Part shown: positions 37,016 through 47,600 of the stretch, piece after piece
Layout: each line of letters begins with the position of its first letter
How positions within the stretch are numbered: position 1 is the first letter of the stretch
Origin: Paralichthys olivaceus
Lineage: Eukaryota; Chordata; Actinopteri; Pleuronectiformes; Paralichthyidae
NCBI RefSeq assembly: GCF_024713975.1
Contig: NC_091115.1
Coordinates: 5,206,001-5,270,000 of the forward strand
Direction: 5' to 3'
Length of the DNA stretch: 64,000 nucleotides
Program-made: the position numbers and the translations under genes
The notes under the pieces: generated by a model
What the model was told of the DNA's origin: nothing
Seen by the model: only the letters and a program-made list of their open reading frames with translations
Databases searched by the model: none

Positions 37016-37110
37016 CGGGTCGCTTCCGGATTCACAACAAAAACAACTGCCCCGGCTCGTGGCAGCCAATAGCGTGGCGGGATTTAAACCACGTGACCAA
37101 ATGAGCTCAT
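37016..37110 (-). promoter_or_regulatory. apaf1 core promoter region
   Basis: The block contains an ETS-like CGCTTCCGG, a CCAAT element (agccaatag, 37063-37071), an E2F-like site in GGCGGGATTT (37077-37086; complement AAATCCCGCC, one mismatch from TTTCCCGC) and an E-box/CLEAR-like CACGTGACC (37091-37099). APAF1 is an established E2F1 and p53 target in mammals. Whether these sites are used here is inference. Confidence 0.5.
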
Positions 37111-37419
37111 GCGTCTCCAGAGTCCGTCACTGGGCAAACTGATGCTGCCTTCGCGGATTGTTGATTTTGCTCGTGAAAATTTGTTTCCACGAATTTAAAC
37201 GCGTCGGGTTCGTACTGAGACCGAAAACGAGCTGACAAAAAGATCCCATTCGGGCTGAATACACACAAGATCTGTAATATGTAAACTTTATTCGTGCAAA
37301 ACGCGTTTATTTTTGATGAGATCTCCGCGGTTTTGTGTTTATAAATGGTAGTTGTAAAAATTTCGTGACGGTCCTTAAAGGGAACCAGTGCTGCATGGCG
37401 ACAGCGTGTTTATTATTCC

Positions 37420-37470
37420 ATATTTAATCGATAAGGATATTTAATCGATAAGGATATTTAATCGATAAGG
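37420..37470. repeat. Three exact copies of a 17-bp unit
   Basis: The unit is ATATTTAATCGATAAGG at 37420, 37437 and 37454, all identical. Each carries an ATCGAT palindrome and a GATA core. It lies about 0.3-0.4 kb upstream of the apaf1 promoter block. Confidence 0.97.
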
Positions 37471-38563
37471 ATCCTAATATTAGGAAAGTTCTCAGCAAAA
37501 AGCACGTTATCTATCAATCTGATACATGCACTGTAAACACTGTTAATATTATGCAAATGTTTTTATCAGAATGTTTACAATGTTATTAGATGAGTGTAAA
37601 TATATCATGTGGAATCATATGCATTATATGTGCATTTCAGATATTATGTTCATATTAATATTTTGTGTACTTTGAGTCCAGTATAGCTTGTTTTTTGCAT
37701 TTTGGTTTTGTACTTCCATTGTGGTACAGCACAATTAATATATTTTTCCTTAACCTTCTCATCTAACCACAATTCACAATTCATCTTACCCGTAAAACAC
37801 ACACACACACACATTCCCTAAGACATGCAGACATGCATACACACACATAAAATACATAACAAACTTCAAATGTGTCTCTTTTTTATTATATTAACTGTGG
37901 TACAGAGGAAAAGTACAACAACTTCCCAAGCACATAATTGCTTTTTTCTCTGTGCATATTTGGGTCTGCGGAAAATTTTGGACACAAAATCACTTTGAGT
38001 TCAGCACCTTTCAAAACCAATTCAGCCTTAACAGCCAACATAACAATACTGTAACAATAATTGCAACTACGTCAATATAACAAGTATTCCACCATCAGAA
38101 TGCAAGTAAAAGAGTAGAACACTAAAACATATGACAAACACTCACAAGCAAAAACAAAAATTACAAAATCCAACAAAAAGCTACTCATGCAGACAACTGT
38201 TTATTTAAAAACGTCAAATACCCATTTCTAGATCTAAATTATTTCTGTAGCATAATATCAGTGGATTACAAACAACAGATAAACGTCTGGTTCTGTGGCT
38301 GGTAAAAAATAAAAAAGGGAGAACAATCAAAGGACTGACTCAATGGGAAAAGGGCTACCTCATGATTTGCATTGGTATGTTTAATGGCGGTCATAGTTAA
38401 CCATAGGTAAATGCTACTCTGCTAATTTTTAAGATATATACATACATATATATATATATGCTTGAATTTTATTCATCTTTGCTGCATAAAGCTTATTGTA
38501 TGTCTCAGACATACAAAGGTTTTGCCCTTTTTTCCTTCTGACAAAGAAGCAAATTGACAAAGG

Positions 38564-38926
38564 CATAGACTGTAAATAAGGATGGACGACTTGTTTCCAT
38601 ATCCTCCCGCTCAACAGAAATGAAGCCAAAATACTGCAGATACAAACTCTTCCATTTTGCACAAATGACATCACTTTGAGCCAGAGTAGGAGCTCACTAG
38701 GGATGGAGCCGCAGTTGTGAGGTCCCGCTGTGGCACATGCTCGATCAATCGTGAGTCAGGTATAGCTGTCAAGCACCATATAAAGAAAGATTGATACTTA
38801 GAAACTTTTCGTGTAAGTTATGTCAATGTCACATCTGCTAACAAGGAGGAGGCAGAGTTTATGACTTATACTGCAGTTACCATGTTTGGGAGCTGTCATT
38901 TCGTCCATCTTTATATACAGTTTATG
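38564..38926. mobile_element. Complete small inverted-repeat element (MITE-like), 363 bp
   Basis: The left end CATAGACTGTAAATAAGGAT continues GGACGA. The right end, complemented, begins CATAAACTGTATATAAAGAT and continues GGACGA. There is no coding capacity. End fragments of the same family occur at 2076-2099, 4328-4346, 23751-23776 and 56757-56780. Confidence 0.65.
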
Positions 38927-39257
38927 GTCTATGGACAAACTTACAATGCAGGGTCTCTCAGGTTCAGATATGAATCACTGTCTGGTTTGAAGCTGTGGAT
39001 GCTCATAGGAAAACCTATATTAGAACATTGATCACGAAGGATGTAGGTCCACATTAAATGTTGACCGCAGGGTGCCTATACTGCAGTGCCTTCACTGCTC
39101 AATGTAGCGATAAAAACTACATTTGTAATACACAGAAGGTAACTCCAACTATTGGAGAGCACTGGCTGAGCAAAGCAGTAGTACTGTGCAGCTGTGGTAC
39201 CTCCTTAGCTTCCACTATATCAAGTAGCTGAAAGACTTCTCGAGCCAATGTTTGGTT

Positions 39258-39520
39258 TTAATCCGAGGCAATGGCGTCCTGAGCCGTGCTCTGAGGAGAG
39301 TTTGCTGCTGGTGGGCTGCCGCTGAACATCAGCTTCCTGATGATATCCGCGTAGAAAGGACCATAGACACTTTTGTTATAGTTGACCAGGGTGATGAACT
39401 TTGCGCCCATCAATGCGAGTTCTGGCTTTATGGAAGTCAAGCCAGCTGGTACCTGTTCAAGTTTGGCTTGTGGTTTAGGATTGCAGATGAGCATCATGAA
39501 GTACTGCTGCACACGGTCCT
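39258..39520 (-). CDS. tcp11l2: tcp11l2 exon 10: carboxy terminus and stop
   Basis: It encodes QQYFMMLICNPKPQAKLEQV, then GAKFITLVNYNKSVYGPFYA, and a serine/alanine-rich tail ending at TAA (39260-39258). Confidence 0.92.
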
Positions 39521-42500
39521 CTGCACAGAAAATAAAAGAATGACATAAGGTTAGAACATCTCAGCCGCATAGATTTCTGGCTGGTTATAATCTTCTTTAT
39601 GAGTAAAAAAAACGATGTTCTCTCTGCCTCACCAACTAGAGTTCGGATGGGATTGTCCTTCTGAGTGATGCTGCCGATCTGGCCCGTGAGAGTGGCCTGC
39701 AGCGCCAGGGTCAGTGCAGGGTAGTTCCGCTCTGTGAGAGACTTGTTGAGCTCACAGCAGATCTGAGCACTGACACCCTCTAGTGCCTCTTTTAGGTTAA
39801 AGCCCCTAAAGATGAAGAAGAAAAGAGGTAAGGTTTGAGCTCCTCTTTGATGTGAAGAAGACAGCAGATAATCTAAGAGAGGAAGAAACGTGAACTGACG
39901 GCCTGTGCATGCCATCCAGCAACACACTGGTCATCCTCTTCAGGCGGTCAGACAGGGAGGGTAAACCCTGGATAGGTCCACCGATTGTGCTGTGCACAAT
40001 GAGCAGCACCTCGTTCACCGCCTGACACTGCTGGAGCTTCCACTGAATCTCTCGCAAACGTATTTCATCTGTAATCCACGTCTGAAGGGAAAACAAGAAG
40101 AGAGACTTAAATAAATAGTTTGAAAAGACAGGATGATACTGAGAGGTGAAAGAAAGAAAGAAGAATACACAGTTCACTGCAAACACACAATTACATTTAT
40201 TGGATACAGATTAGTTTGTTGCGTTGAGTAAATGTTTAACAGTTGGAGGACACACTAGGCTCTGCTCTGCCTCAGCCAACACTGTAGCTGTGGGGCCAAT
40301 TGTGATCTCCGACTCATCTGATGCCAAAACTAAAGGAGATTATCTCGTCTGTAATGTTCTCTTCCTGTCGATTACTGTCTTTACAAACAGGTTCAGACGG
40401 TAGAAGTCAAACATTAGCTCTTTTAATGAGCCCCCAGATGCTTCTGCCTGGCTCTGTCCTAAATTCAAAAATTTTCAAGCTCCTTTAAAGGTTCACTGTG
40501 TAGAATTGAGTTATATTGAGTGTTGAAGTTGCATGTTGTAGCTGAACACCCCTCAACTCACCCTCTCCTTCCAAACATGAAAGAGAACCTGTGGTAGCTT
40601 CAGTTGTCATAAAAATTCAAAAGCAGTTTAGTCTGTTCGGTCAGGACTAATGTAAAAAACATGGCGGCCTCTGTAGAGAGGACCACTCGATGTAAATATA
40701 AAGTATTTAAATATAAAGGGGCTTTTCTGGAGTAAAGAAAACAACAATTTATACAATTTAGATGAAACGAACTAGTGAAAACATCGTGAGGATTATTCTA
40801 CATTAAATTTCTGCCAATAGATCCCTTTCACCTAAATCTTACACACTGGACCTTTAAAGCTCAATATTTGGTTGTTTCACAATCTCACAGCAACAAGTCT
40901 GACATCACTGTTTTCACAGAGACGTATTAACAGCATGTGACACGATGTAAAAAGATTTCTTTGGAATCCTATGAGACACTTAGAAAAGACCCTCAGATAA
41001 CAGCTTTGTGTGTTAGGAGTTTGAAAAGTCTTATACCACGAAAGCATTTCAACCTAAATAAAGCCAACTAAAGAAAAAACTTTCTCTCTCTCTTAAAAAC
41101 ACCAGTTCAACACAATCTTACCTCAGGCAGTGGACTCTTACTGTAGTCCCATATGAGGATATGGAGGAAGGCAGCATTGAGGATCTGGAAAGGCCCCGGC
41201 ACAGCTCGCTCTTTCCCCTGACTCTGCTCTGTGGTGGACTGCAGTTCCTCCAGTACAGACTTAATCCAGGAGATGGTGTGGTCCAGAGCATCTGAATAAA
41301 GTAATCACACAAACTCAGTAAAGCCATTTTCAGATATGAACTCTGCAGGGTGTCCACAGGATTGGATCCGGACTTTCTCCGGAGATCACAGCAGGAGATT
41401 CTCTGCTCATACGCATTCACAACAACACAGAAATGTACAGAGTGTCACTTGGACATTTAGGTTTTTCATATACAGCCGCTTTGGAAAATGTCCAGAGGTT
41501 CACCAGAGTTTAGTGAATGTCTAAAAGCAGCTTATAACAGTAGATAGCATTAAAATATTAAAAAAAACATTATTGGAATGAAAGTGAAAAGGGTTTTCTT
41601 GTTCACTTACTGGGTGTTTTTTCCAGGATGCTCTGGAACATGGCCCTCTCATATTCAACGCTCTCCCTCTGCAGCACAGGCCGCAGGTTATCAATTCTAA
41701 AATTGACCATATCCGCCTTCATCAAGTCCAGTACACGAAAAATTTGCCTGATGAAAAGAAACAGTCCACCGTTTTTAATGTATAATTTCAGCACTTTAAT
41801 GTTTTTAATGCTTTTAAAACAAACTTTGTGTCTACCTGAACAAAGTCACAATGTTATCTGTGCTTTCCCGCAGATTCTTCACCTCCTCATCCCTGATCGG
41901 TGCACACATCTTGCCCATGGTGGTCATAATGTAAGAGGCAAGTCCCTGGATGTCCACAGCATCGTTGTCAGCCTGCTTACGAATCAGGTCTATGTCCAGC
42001 ACCTCCATGATCTGGGTCCTCATTCGATTGGCACCCGGGTTGAGGAATGACAGTAAGATCTGTCAAAAGAGGAAAAAGATTTATCACACATATCCCTTCA
42101 CGATAATATCAGGAGAATATCTAGAGTTCAGTACTTGTCTGAAAGCAGCATAGTGTGTATGCTGACCTCTCTGATCTCCTCCAACAGTTTGATGGCTTGG
42201 CCATACTCAGGTGGATCATCGTTCAGCTCTGCCTCCAGGATATCCCAGAAAGCTTTGTGGACATTGTCTGAAACCATTTTCCATAAGCTGAAAAAGACAA
42301 AAAGAAATGGAGGATTGAGCGTTGCATATTATCTGTCAGAAGCTGCTATGACCGTCAGCCAATGCTTTTATCACTGGCAAGGAGCGTCACCAAGAACTGT
42401 ATTTTTAGTCCACAAGAAAAATTCTTGAATACAGGAGAAAAGGAAATATGTGTGTGTACAGACATTGTGAGGTCTAGAACTCTGAGTGACGACAATTTGG

Positions 42501-43808
42501 GACAGAGAAGACATTTTGACTGGTCCTCACTTTCTTACCCACTTTCAATGGGCTGTTTCAGGGTTAAGACCAGCTTTTATTAAAATAATTAACTGAATTG
42601 AGTCAAACCTCTTTTACTTTGATAGAGAAAGTTGACTTGATCTAAAGTTGCATACGTATCATTTGTATTAGAAGACAAACACCTTCATAATGTAAATACA
42701 GTATTTTCAGTGCTAAACTTCTTATCTTACTGTGTTCTTACAGCATAGTTTTGACCGTTTCTCTTGCAGTTTGGTCAAATAATGGAGCCTCTGTCTTTCT
42801 GCTATCTCATGGTTGTTCGAATAATCACATGAGTGTCCCGTTAACATTTAGCAGTTACAGTAGAACAACCAGATCATCACAGTGTCCCAGCAATGCTTTG
42901 AGCGAGAAAGCGTTTCTGTACCAGCTTTTCAACAGCCAACAGAACAAGACTCTCATCTGGTGATATAAGTTCTCTTCCATGATAATTATGTCAAGATTAT
43001 AAAACAAAACATACATCTAATAAGATCTAATAATACATTGAAGGAAAGAAATCTCTTATGATGGAGATTTATGTAAGACGGCATCAAGTATAAACATTGT
43101 AAAAATTGACTTTCCCACTGTGTATTTATTTCAGACAAAGGAGATATGTTTTCGTCAATGTCCATTGCCTTGTTTATTTTATGTTAGCAGGATTGTGCAA
43201 AAACTAATGAATGAATAAACGCATTTGCACAAATAACTGGAAGGATGGAATATCACTTTCTTCAACATTGTGAGAGGTTGTTTTTGTCCATTATCAGCTA
43301 GCAGGACAAACTGATATGTATATTCAGGATAAGAAATATACTCAACACCTTTAAATATAGAAAAAAATTAGAGACAAGATGTTATGCAGCTGGTTTACCT
43401 GTCCTGTGGTCGGCTGACTGGTTCTAGATGGAAGTTGCGGTTCACAGTGATCTCATGGGCGAGGCTGAGTTTGGAGAGGTCACTAACAGACTCCATGACC
43501 TCATCCATGGTTAAGGTTTTGGGTGGGCTCGCTGTGGAAAACAAATAAATTAGTGTGTCACTGGTGGAGTTTCATGAAGGCAGCGGTGTGGACGGTACAG
43601 ACAACAGACCAGAGAAAGAAGTGCCAGAGACAAACTCACAGGATGGCGTGCAGTGCTTGCTGGAGCAGTCGCTGGTGAAGCTTTCACGGGAGCAATCCAT
43701 GTAGCTGGTGGACGTCATGCTGTCGCAGCGTTCTGACGATGACTCCACATCACTGCCTTGGTCCTCACCGCTGGATGTGGAAGAGGGTCGCTCATCATTT
43801 AGAGGCAT
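39258..43808 (-). CDS. tcp11l2: T-complex protein 11-like 2 (complete, 9 coding exons)
   Basis: The nine exons assemble to 1572 nt, 523 aa plus stop, against about 519 aa for human TCP11L2. The serine-rich amino terminus MPLNDERPSSTSSGEDQGSD is typical of the TCP11-like 1/2 proteins. It is followed by the TCP11 domain: LAHEITVNRNFHLEPVSRPQ, DNVHKAFWDILEAEL, LDIDLIRKQADN, YERAMFQSILEKTP. The molecular role of this family is poorly defined; T-complex 11 relatives have been tied to signalling and cytoskeletal or sperm functions. No signal peptide or membrane span is evident, so a soluble intracellular protein is expected. I favour L2 over L1 from the amino-terminal sequence; the paralogue call is less certain than the family. 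Confidence 0.9.
39633..39805 (-). CDS. tcp11l2: tcp11l2 exon 9
   Basis: It encodes GFNLKEALEGVSAQICCELN, then SLTERNYPALTLALQATLTG. Donor GTGAGG; the intron after exon 8 is only 94 bp. Confidence 0.91.
39900..40081 (-). CDS. tcp11l2: tcp11l2 exon 8
   Basis: It encodes TWITDEIRLREIQWKLQQCQ, then VNEVLLIVHSTIGGPIQGLP and LSDRLKRMTSVLLDGMH. The preceding intron holds the 377-bp MITE-like element. Confidence 0.92.
40483..40859. mobile_element. MITE-like element, 377 bp, in tcp11l2 intron
   Basis: The terminal inverted repeats are CTTTAAAGGTTCACTGTGTA (left) and, complemented, CTTTAAAGGTCCAGTGTGTA (right): 18 of 20 match. AGCTC lies just outside the left end and overlaps the right edge, a possible short target duplication. 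There is no coding capacity. A truncated second copy lies in the fucosyltransferase copy 2 intron (54131-54263). Confidence 0.75.
41122..41291 (-). CDS. tcp11l2: tcp11l2 exon 7
   Basis: It encodes ALDHTISWIKSVLEELQSTT, then PGPFQILNAAFLHILIWDYS. A small inverted-repeat element lies 30 bp upstream in the preceding intron. Confidence 0.9.
41323..41532. mobile_element. Small inverted-repeat element related to that at 25767
   Basis: It starts gccattttcagatatgaac and ends gtgaatgtctaaaagcagct. Its interior shares agcaggagattctctgctca with the apaf1 intron copy. A lone end (ttgtctgaaagcagca) occurs at about 42135-42150. Confidence 0.5.
41611..41747 (-). CDS. tcp11l2: tcp11l2 exon 6
   Basis: It encodes QIFRVLDLMKADMVNFRIDN, then LRPVLQRESVEYERAMFQSI. 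The LMKADMVNF and YER..F pattern is conserved in the family. Donor GTAAGT. Confidence 0.92.
41836..42059 (-). CDS. tcp11l2: tcp11l2 exon 5
   Basis: It encodes LLSFLNPGANRMRTQIMEVL, then LIRKQADNDAVDIQGLASYI and CAPIRDEEVKNL, all characteristic of TCP11 family proteins. Donor GTAGAC. Confidence 0.92.
42167..42287 (-). CDS. tcp11l2: tcp11l2 exon 4
   Basis: It encodes LWKMVSDNVHKAFWDILEAE, then LNDDPPEYGQAIKLLEEIRE, a hallmark of the family (HKAFWD and PPEY). Donor GTCAGC. Confidence 0.92.
43399..43531 (-). CDS. tcp11l2: tcp11l2 exon 3
   Basis: It encodes SPPKTLTMDEVMESVSDLSK, then LAHEITVNRNFHLEPVSRPQ, the entry to the TCP11 domain. Donor GTAAAC. Confidence 0.9.
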
Positions 43809-43820
43809 CTTGGGTTACAA
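43640..43820 (-). CDS. tcp11l2: tcp11l2 exon 2: start codon, serine-rich amino terminus
   Basis: ATG at 43808-43806, 12 bases after an acceptor (TTGCAG). It encodes SSGEDQGSDVESSSERCDSM, then TSYMDCSRESFTSDCSSKHC. The acceptor implies at least one upstream non-coding exon. Donor GTGAGT after one base of a codon. Confidence 0.88.
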
Positions 43821-46600
43821 CTGCAACATGAGAAGTTTGTGATAAAAAGAGTCACTGGAATTCCTAACAAATTTGCTAACTCAGCCTGTTCACTAGATAT
43901 GTCTTTCTTTCACAACAAAACACAGTCTGTATATTTATTGTTACCAAGGAAATCCAATTAAAAGATTAAAACCAACCATGAAGTTATCCAACAAAGAAAT
44001 ATTTTCTGTGTTGCTAAAGCCTGATAGAATGTATTATTTTTAAATTGTTTTCTTGATTATTATTCAAAGATTGTAAAGAGGTGTCAAGATGTTGTTTAAA
44101 CGCTCTAAACATATAAATATAACACAGTTTTTCAACAGCATCCAAGTGTTTTTCTACATTGCGACTTCAAAGCACATGAACACACACAGAATGACAATTT
44201 CACAACTTGGGAAATAGAACTTTCAGAGGAAACGTGAATGCAGTGTCCGCGGACAAAAATTAGATCAGGACGTATTGAGAGACAAAGAAAAGACACCTTT
44301 AGCTTAGTTCAGCCTGTGCTTTACACAGTGTGTAATGGTTGGTGAATGAGGGCAAATTCATTTTCTTTGACTTTCTAAATAGTGGCTGTTGTCAAGGCTG
44401 TAAACAGAAAAACAAAAACACCACATAATAAAAAAGCTGGCAAGCCGGTCCTATGGAAACAGAAAGATTCCATCTGAGATTCAACATATTATTAAATTAA
44501 TTCACGGAGCATGAAGTTGTTTACCATCTGTTTACTGCAACAGGGGATGACGATAATCTGCAAAGTCAGGATACCAAAGCAGCTAATTTCCACAAAAACC
44601 CTTATTCCTTCAGGTTACCCAAGCCCTTTATCCAGGCCTTTCTATTGTGTCTCCAGGGCAACATGGGACAACAGAGGGCTTCTCAACAGTCAAAACTATC
44701 CTGTTACACCGGTCCTGGTGCTGTCTGTTGTCCACACAAAGAAACAAACACCTTATTGTAAACCGAGATAAAGTCAGACAAACTGTAAGTGCCATAGAAG
44801 TTATGTTCATGTTTTCATCATTGAAAACACAAAAACAAATCAGAACACGTAACTCTATAAAAGCACAAGCATGTATGTTGATTATTGTAATGTCCACAAT
44901 AAAACAGGCGTCTGCCTTTCTAATAATATCTCAGTCATATCGGGCTGACAGGGTGACCCTTGGGTGTTCCTGCTCCTGTCCCTGGTCTCAGTTATCTGCT
45001 GCCAAAAATGAAAGCACACTCCCTTGCTGCTCTTTTGGTTTAAAGATAGCTCGAGGGGTTAGGAGGGTGGGTGTGGGTCATGTGCAACTTCCGTGTGCCC
45101 CCTGCCATGGCCCAAAGCCCATTCATTACATCATCTGCTAGACTTGACAGCTATGCAGCAGGCCAATTTTCAGCGATTATCCAGAGTGATGGGAGCAATG
45201 CAGTCCAGAAAACTGATTACAGATTAGGTGGACTCGCTCTGTCATCCACTGCTTCATTATGAGAAATCCTCTTAAAGTAATCTGAATGTTGGGCGGAGTA
45301 AAATGCAGACGTACACAACAAGGTAAAACCTAATTGTATGACAAATAGGAAAATACTTAATGGTTGTATTTAAAAAGATATGTTACCTAAAAATGTTTTG
45401 TCTGCTTTTGTTAGTTAGCAGGATTAAGCAAGAAACTACTAGACGGAACACCAATACATTTTGGTACAGATCAAGAGGCAAATCTAGAAGATGTTTCCCC
45501 TTTGTTTAACACTGCAGAATTCATGGATCTTGATGAAACAAATCAGGCACATTTTGGGGACTGATATTTCTCTATTCCTCTTCCTATTACAACAGAAGTG
45601 TGTTGCATTAACTTAAGAAAAAAATCTGTTACCGTTTGTTGGTTTACACGAAAACTCAGTGAAACTGGGTGGAAGGATCGTACATGAAGAAGTTATCCAT
45701 AAAATGTTGGCGTAGAGCTGGAGAAAGTGAACGTGGGGATACAGGAAGTTTTGTTTATTAATTTCTTTTTGATACGGGGTTCTGACATTTTATGTAATAG
45801 GAAATAATGCATGGAATTGATTTTTTAAATAATCAAGCATATTTAGGGCACTGATAAATATGAGTGTGTGCACTGACATAGAATTTAAATGTGGTTTCAT
45901 AAGGGGACTATTGGTCCTTGGTGGACATATTGACTTAAATACATCATAACCTGTTGACTGCAAGATACATCATTGTGATGGGATGGTTTCATAACATCAT
46001 CACAATCTGCCGGATTATCCTTGCCCACATTTATGAATAAAGGAATGACACACACACACTGATATGAGCAGATGAACAGAATGTAGTTTCTATGTGCACA
46101 GTTGCTCTGCTACAGGTGACGGGCTGTTCCATTAACTCCTGCAGAAACAAAGACAGCCTCCTGGGATCCAGATTCGACTGCAACATCATGTAAACAAAGC
46201 AGTGAAGCAGGGAGGAGGGGCTAACGACGTAGTGACTCTCCTCATTGGCTGCAGCTCCCCGTCACTCATCCCTACATGGAAACTCTTTGGTTAGGAGGCT
46301 GTGCACATGTATAAAAAAATATCCACACACGCGTGAGAAGTGGGTACACGTGATCCCCTGGTACAGAGCACAACAACAACTCCATACACATTTCAAACAG
46401 AGCTTTTTATTCCTATGCCAACAACAGAAACCGAGCTAACAGCGCAGTAAACACGCTTTTGTTTAAATAAGCTTTTGTTGTAGCTAAATGTCATGTTGTT
46501 AATTAAAGTAACGTCTTTGCTGCTCAACCAAAACCTCCGCACTGGAACATAAATCCCGAGTTTGGCTAATGCCATGCTAACTTTTGACACTAGCCTTCAC
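43821..46600. other. Probable tcp11l2 intron 1 and upstream DNA
   Basis: No coding exon was found. It contains interspersed repeat material at about 45390-45910 with the 'catggatcttgatgaaac' and 'gtgtgtgcactgacatagaatt' phrases of the family noted at 28100. Confidence 0.55.
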
Positions 46601-46970
46601 ACTCGTGCTGCTCTTTGACATAATTCGACGACTGAGTCTCTTCGTTTCCGCTCCGCGGCAAAGCGAGAGATTGACGTGGTAAAAGTCGCCAACGAAGCCC
46701 GCCGATTGGTTCGTGGTTGTGAGAAGAATCAAATGTGCGGAAGAAAGTAGATTTTACCTCATTCGAAATCTCCAGAAAAGAAGGCCAAGGCTAGAATTGG
46801 CTGAGCTCTGAAGGGAGGATTCGTGCTGTTCCGTTCTGCGCTTTAAAGATCCTTCGCGTCCCAGCTGGCTCCGAGGACAAACAGGCGAGACCATTTCTCA
46901 CAGACAGAGGGGGTGCTCCCGTACAAAAACACAGACTGTCTGTGACACCGGGTGCTATTTTATTCAGAAT
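46600..46970 (-). promoter_or_regulatory. Probable tcp11l2 promoter and first exon zone
   Basis: This is a local CpG-rich stretch with an inverted CCAAT element (cgattggttcg, about 46702-46712). A possible minus-strand donor (GTAAAA) follows base 46759. The start site is not determinable by eye. It is the only CpG-rich block upstream of tcp11l2, which needs an upstream exon because its start-codon exon begins at an acceptor. Confidence 0.4.
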
Positions 46971-47123
46971 GTATATTTTATGACGACGCACGTGAAGCTG
47001 TGGATTGTTTTACGTTTATTTAAGGCGGGATTTAACAATGTTGCAAACTGTATCACACTCGATATATATGGTACACCCCGATCTGCTTCATGTGGGGCGT
47101 CTTTGTTTACGGATGTGACATCA

Positions 47124-47198
<75 letters not shown>

Positions 47199-47600
47199 CT
47201 CTCTGTTTGTTCAATTCAAAATACTTTATTGTCATTGCACAGTCCTACAAACATACAGCAAACAAGACACAATCCACCACACGAATAGAAATCAAAATAA
47301 GGGGATTCCCGGACCATGATGGTGGGAGGCAGGATAGGATGTGGCGATAGACCAATTTCTCGAAACACTTCATTTATATGTGTTTGGGTTTATCTGTGTG
47401 TGTGTTTATCTGTGTATTTGTACTTGTGTGTTTGTACATGTGTGTTTCTCTGTGTGTGTTTGAATGTGTGTGTGTGTTTATCTGTGTTTGTGTAGGTGTA
47501 AATATGTGTGTTTGTGTTTTTATCTGCGTTTGTGTGTGTGATTGTGTCTTGTGTGTATATCAGTGTTAGTGTGTGTGTGTGTGTGTGTGTTTATCTTTGT
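47124..47600. repeat. GT microsatellite, LINE/SINE-like tail and degenerate GT-rich array
   Basis: A pure GT run lies at 47124-47197. It is followed by aattcaaaatactttattgt then cattgcaca (47213-47240), the type of 3' tail found on teleost retroposons. A variable GT/TTTGT array then occupies 47376-47595. Cysteine/valine-rich frames here are repeat artefacts. Confidence 0.75.

Larger units (their letters stand above)
37111..39257. other. Intergenic region between tcp11l2 and apaf1
   Basis: No coding exon was found. The part nearest 39257 is probably the tcp11l2 3' untranslated region. It contains a three-copy 17-bp tandem repeat and a complete small inverted-repeat element (both listed). In mammals IKBIP is divergent from APAF1; I see no sign of it here. 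Confidence 0.6.

Noticed and set aside
47124-47600. Possible CRISPR-like spaced repeat array
   Set aside because: The periodicity is that of a degenerate GT microsatellite without constant spacers, in a vertebrate genome.
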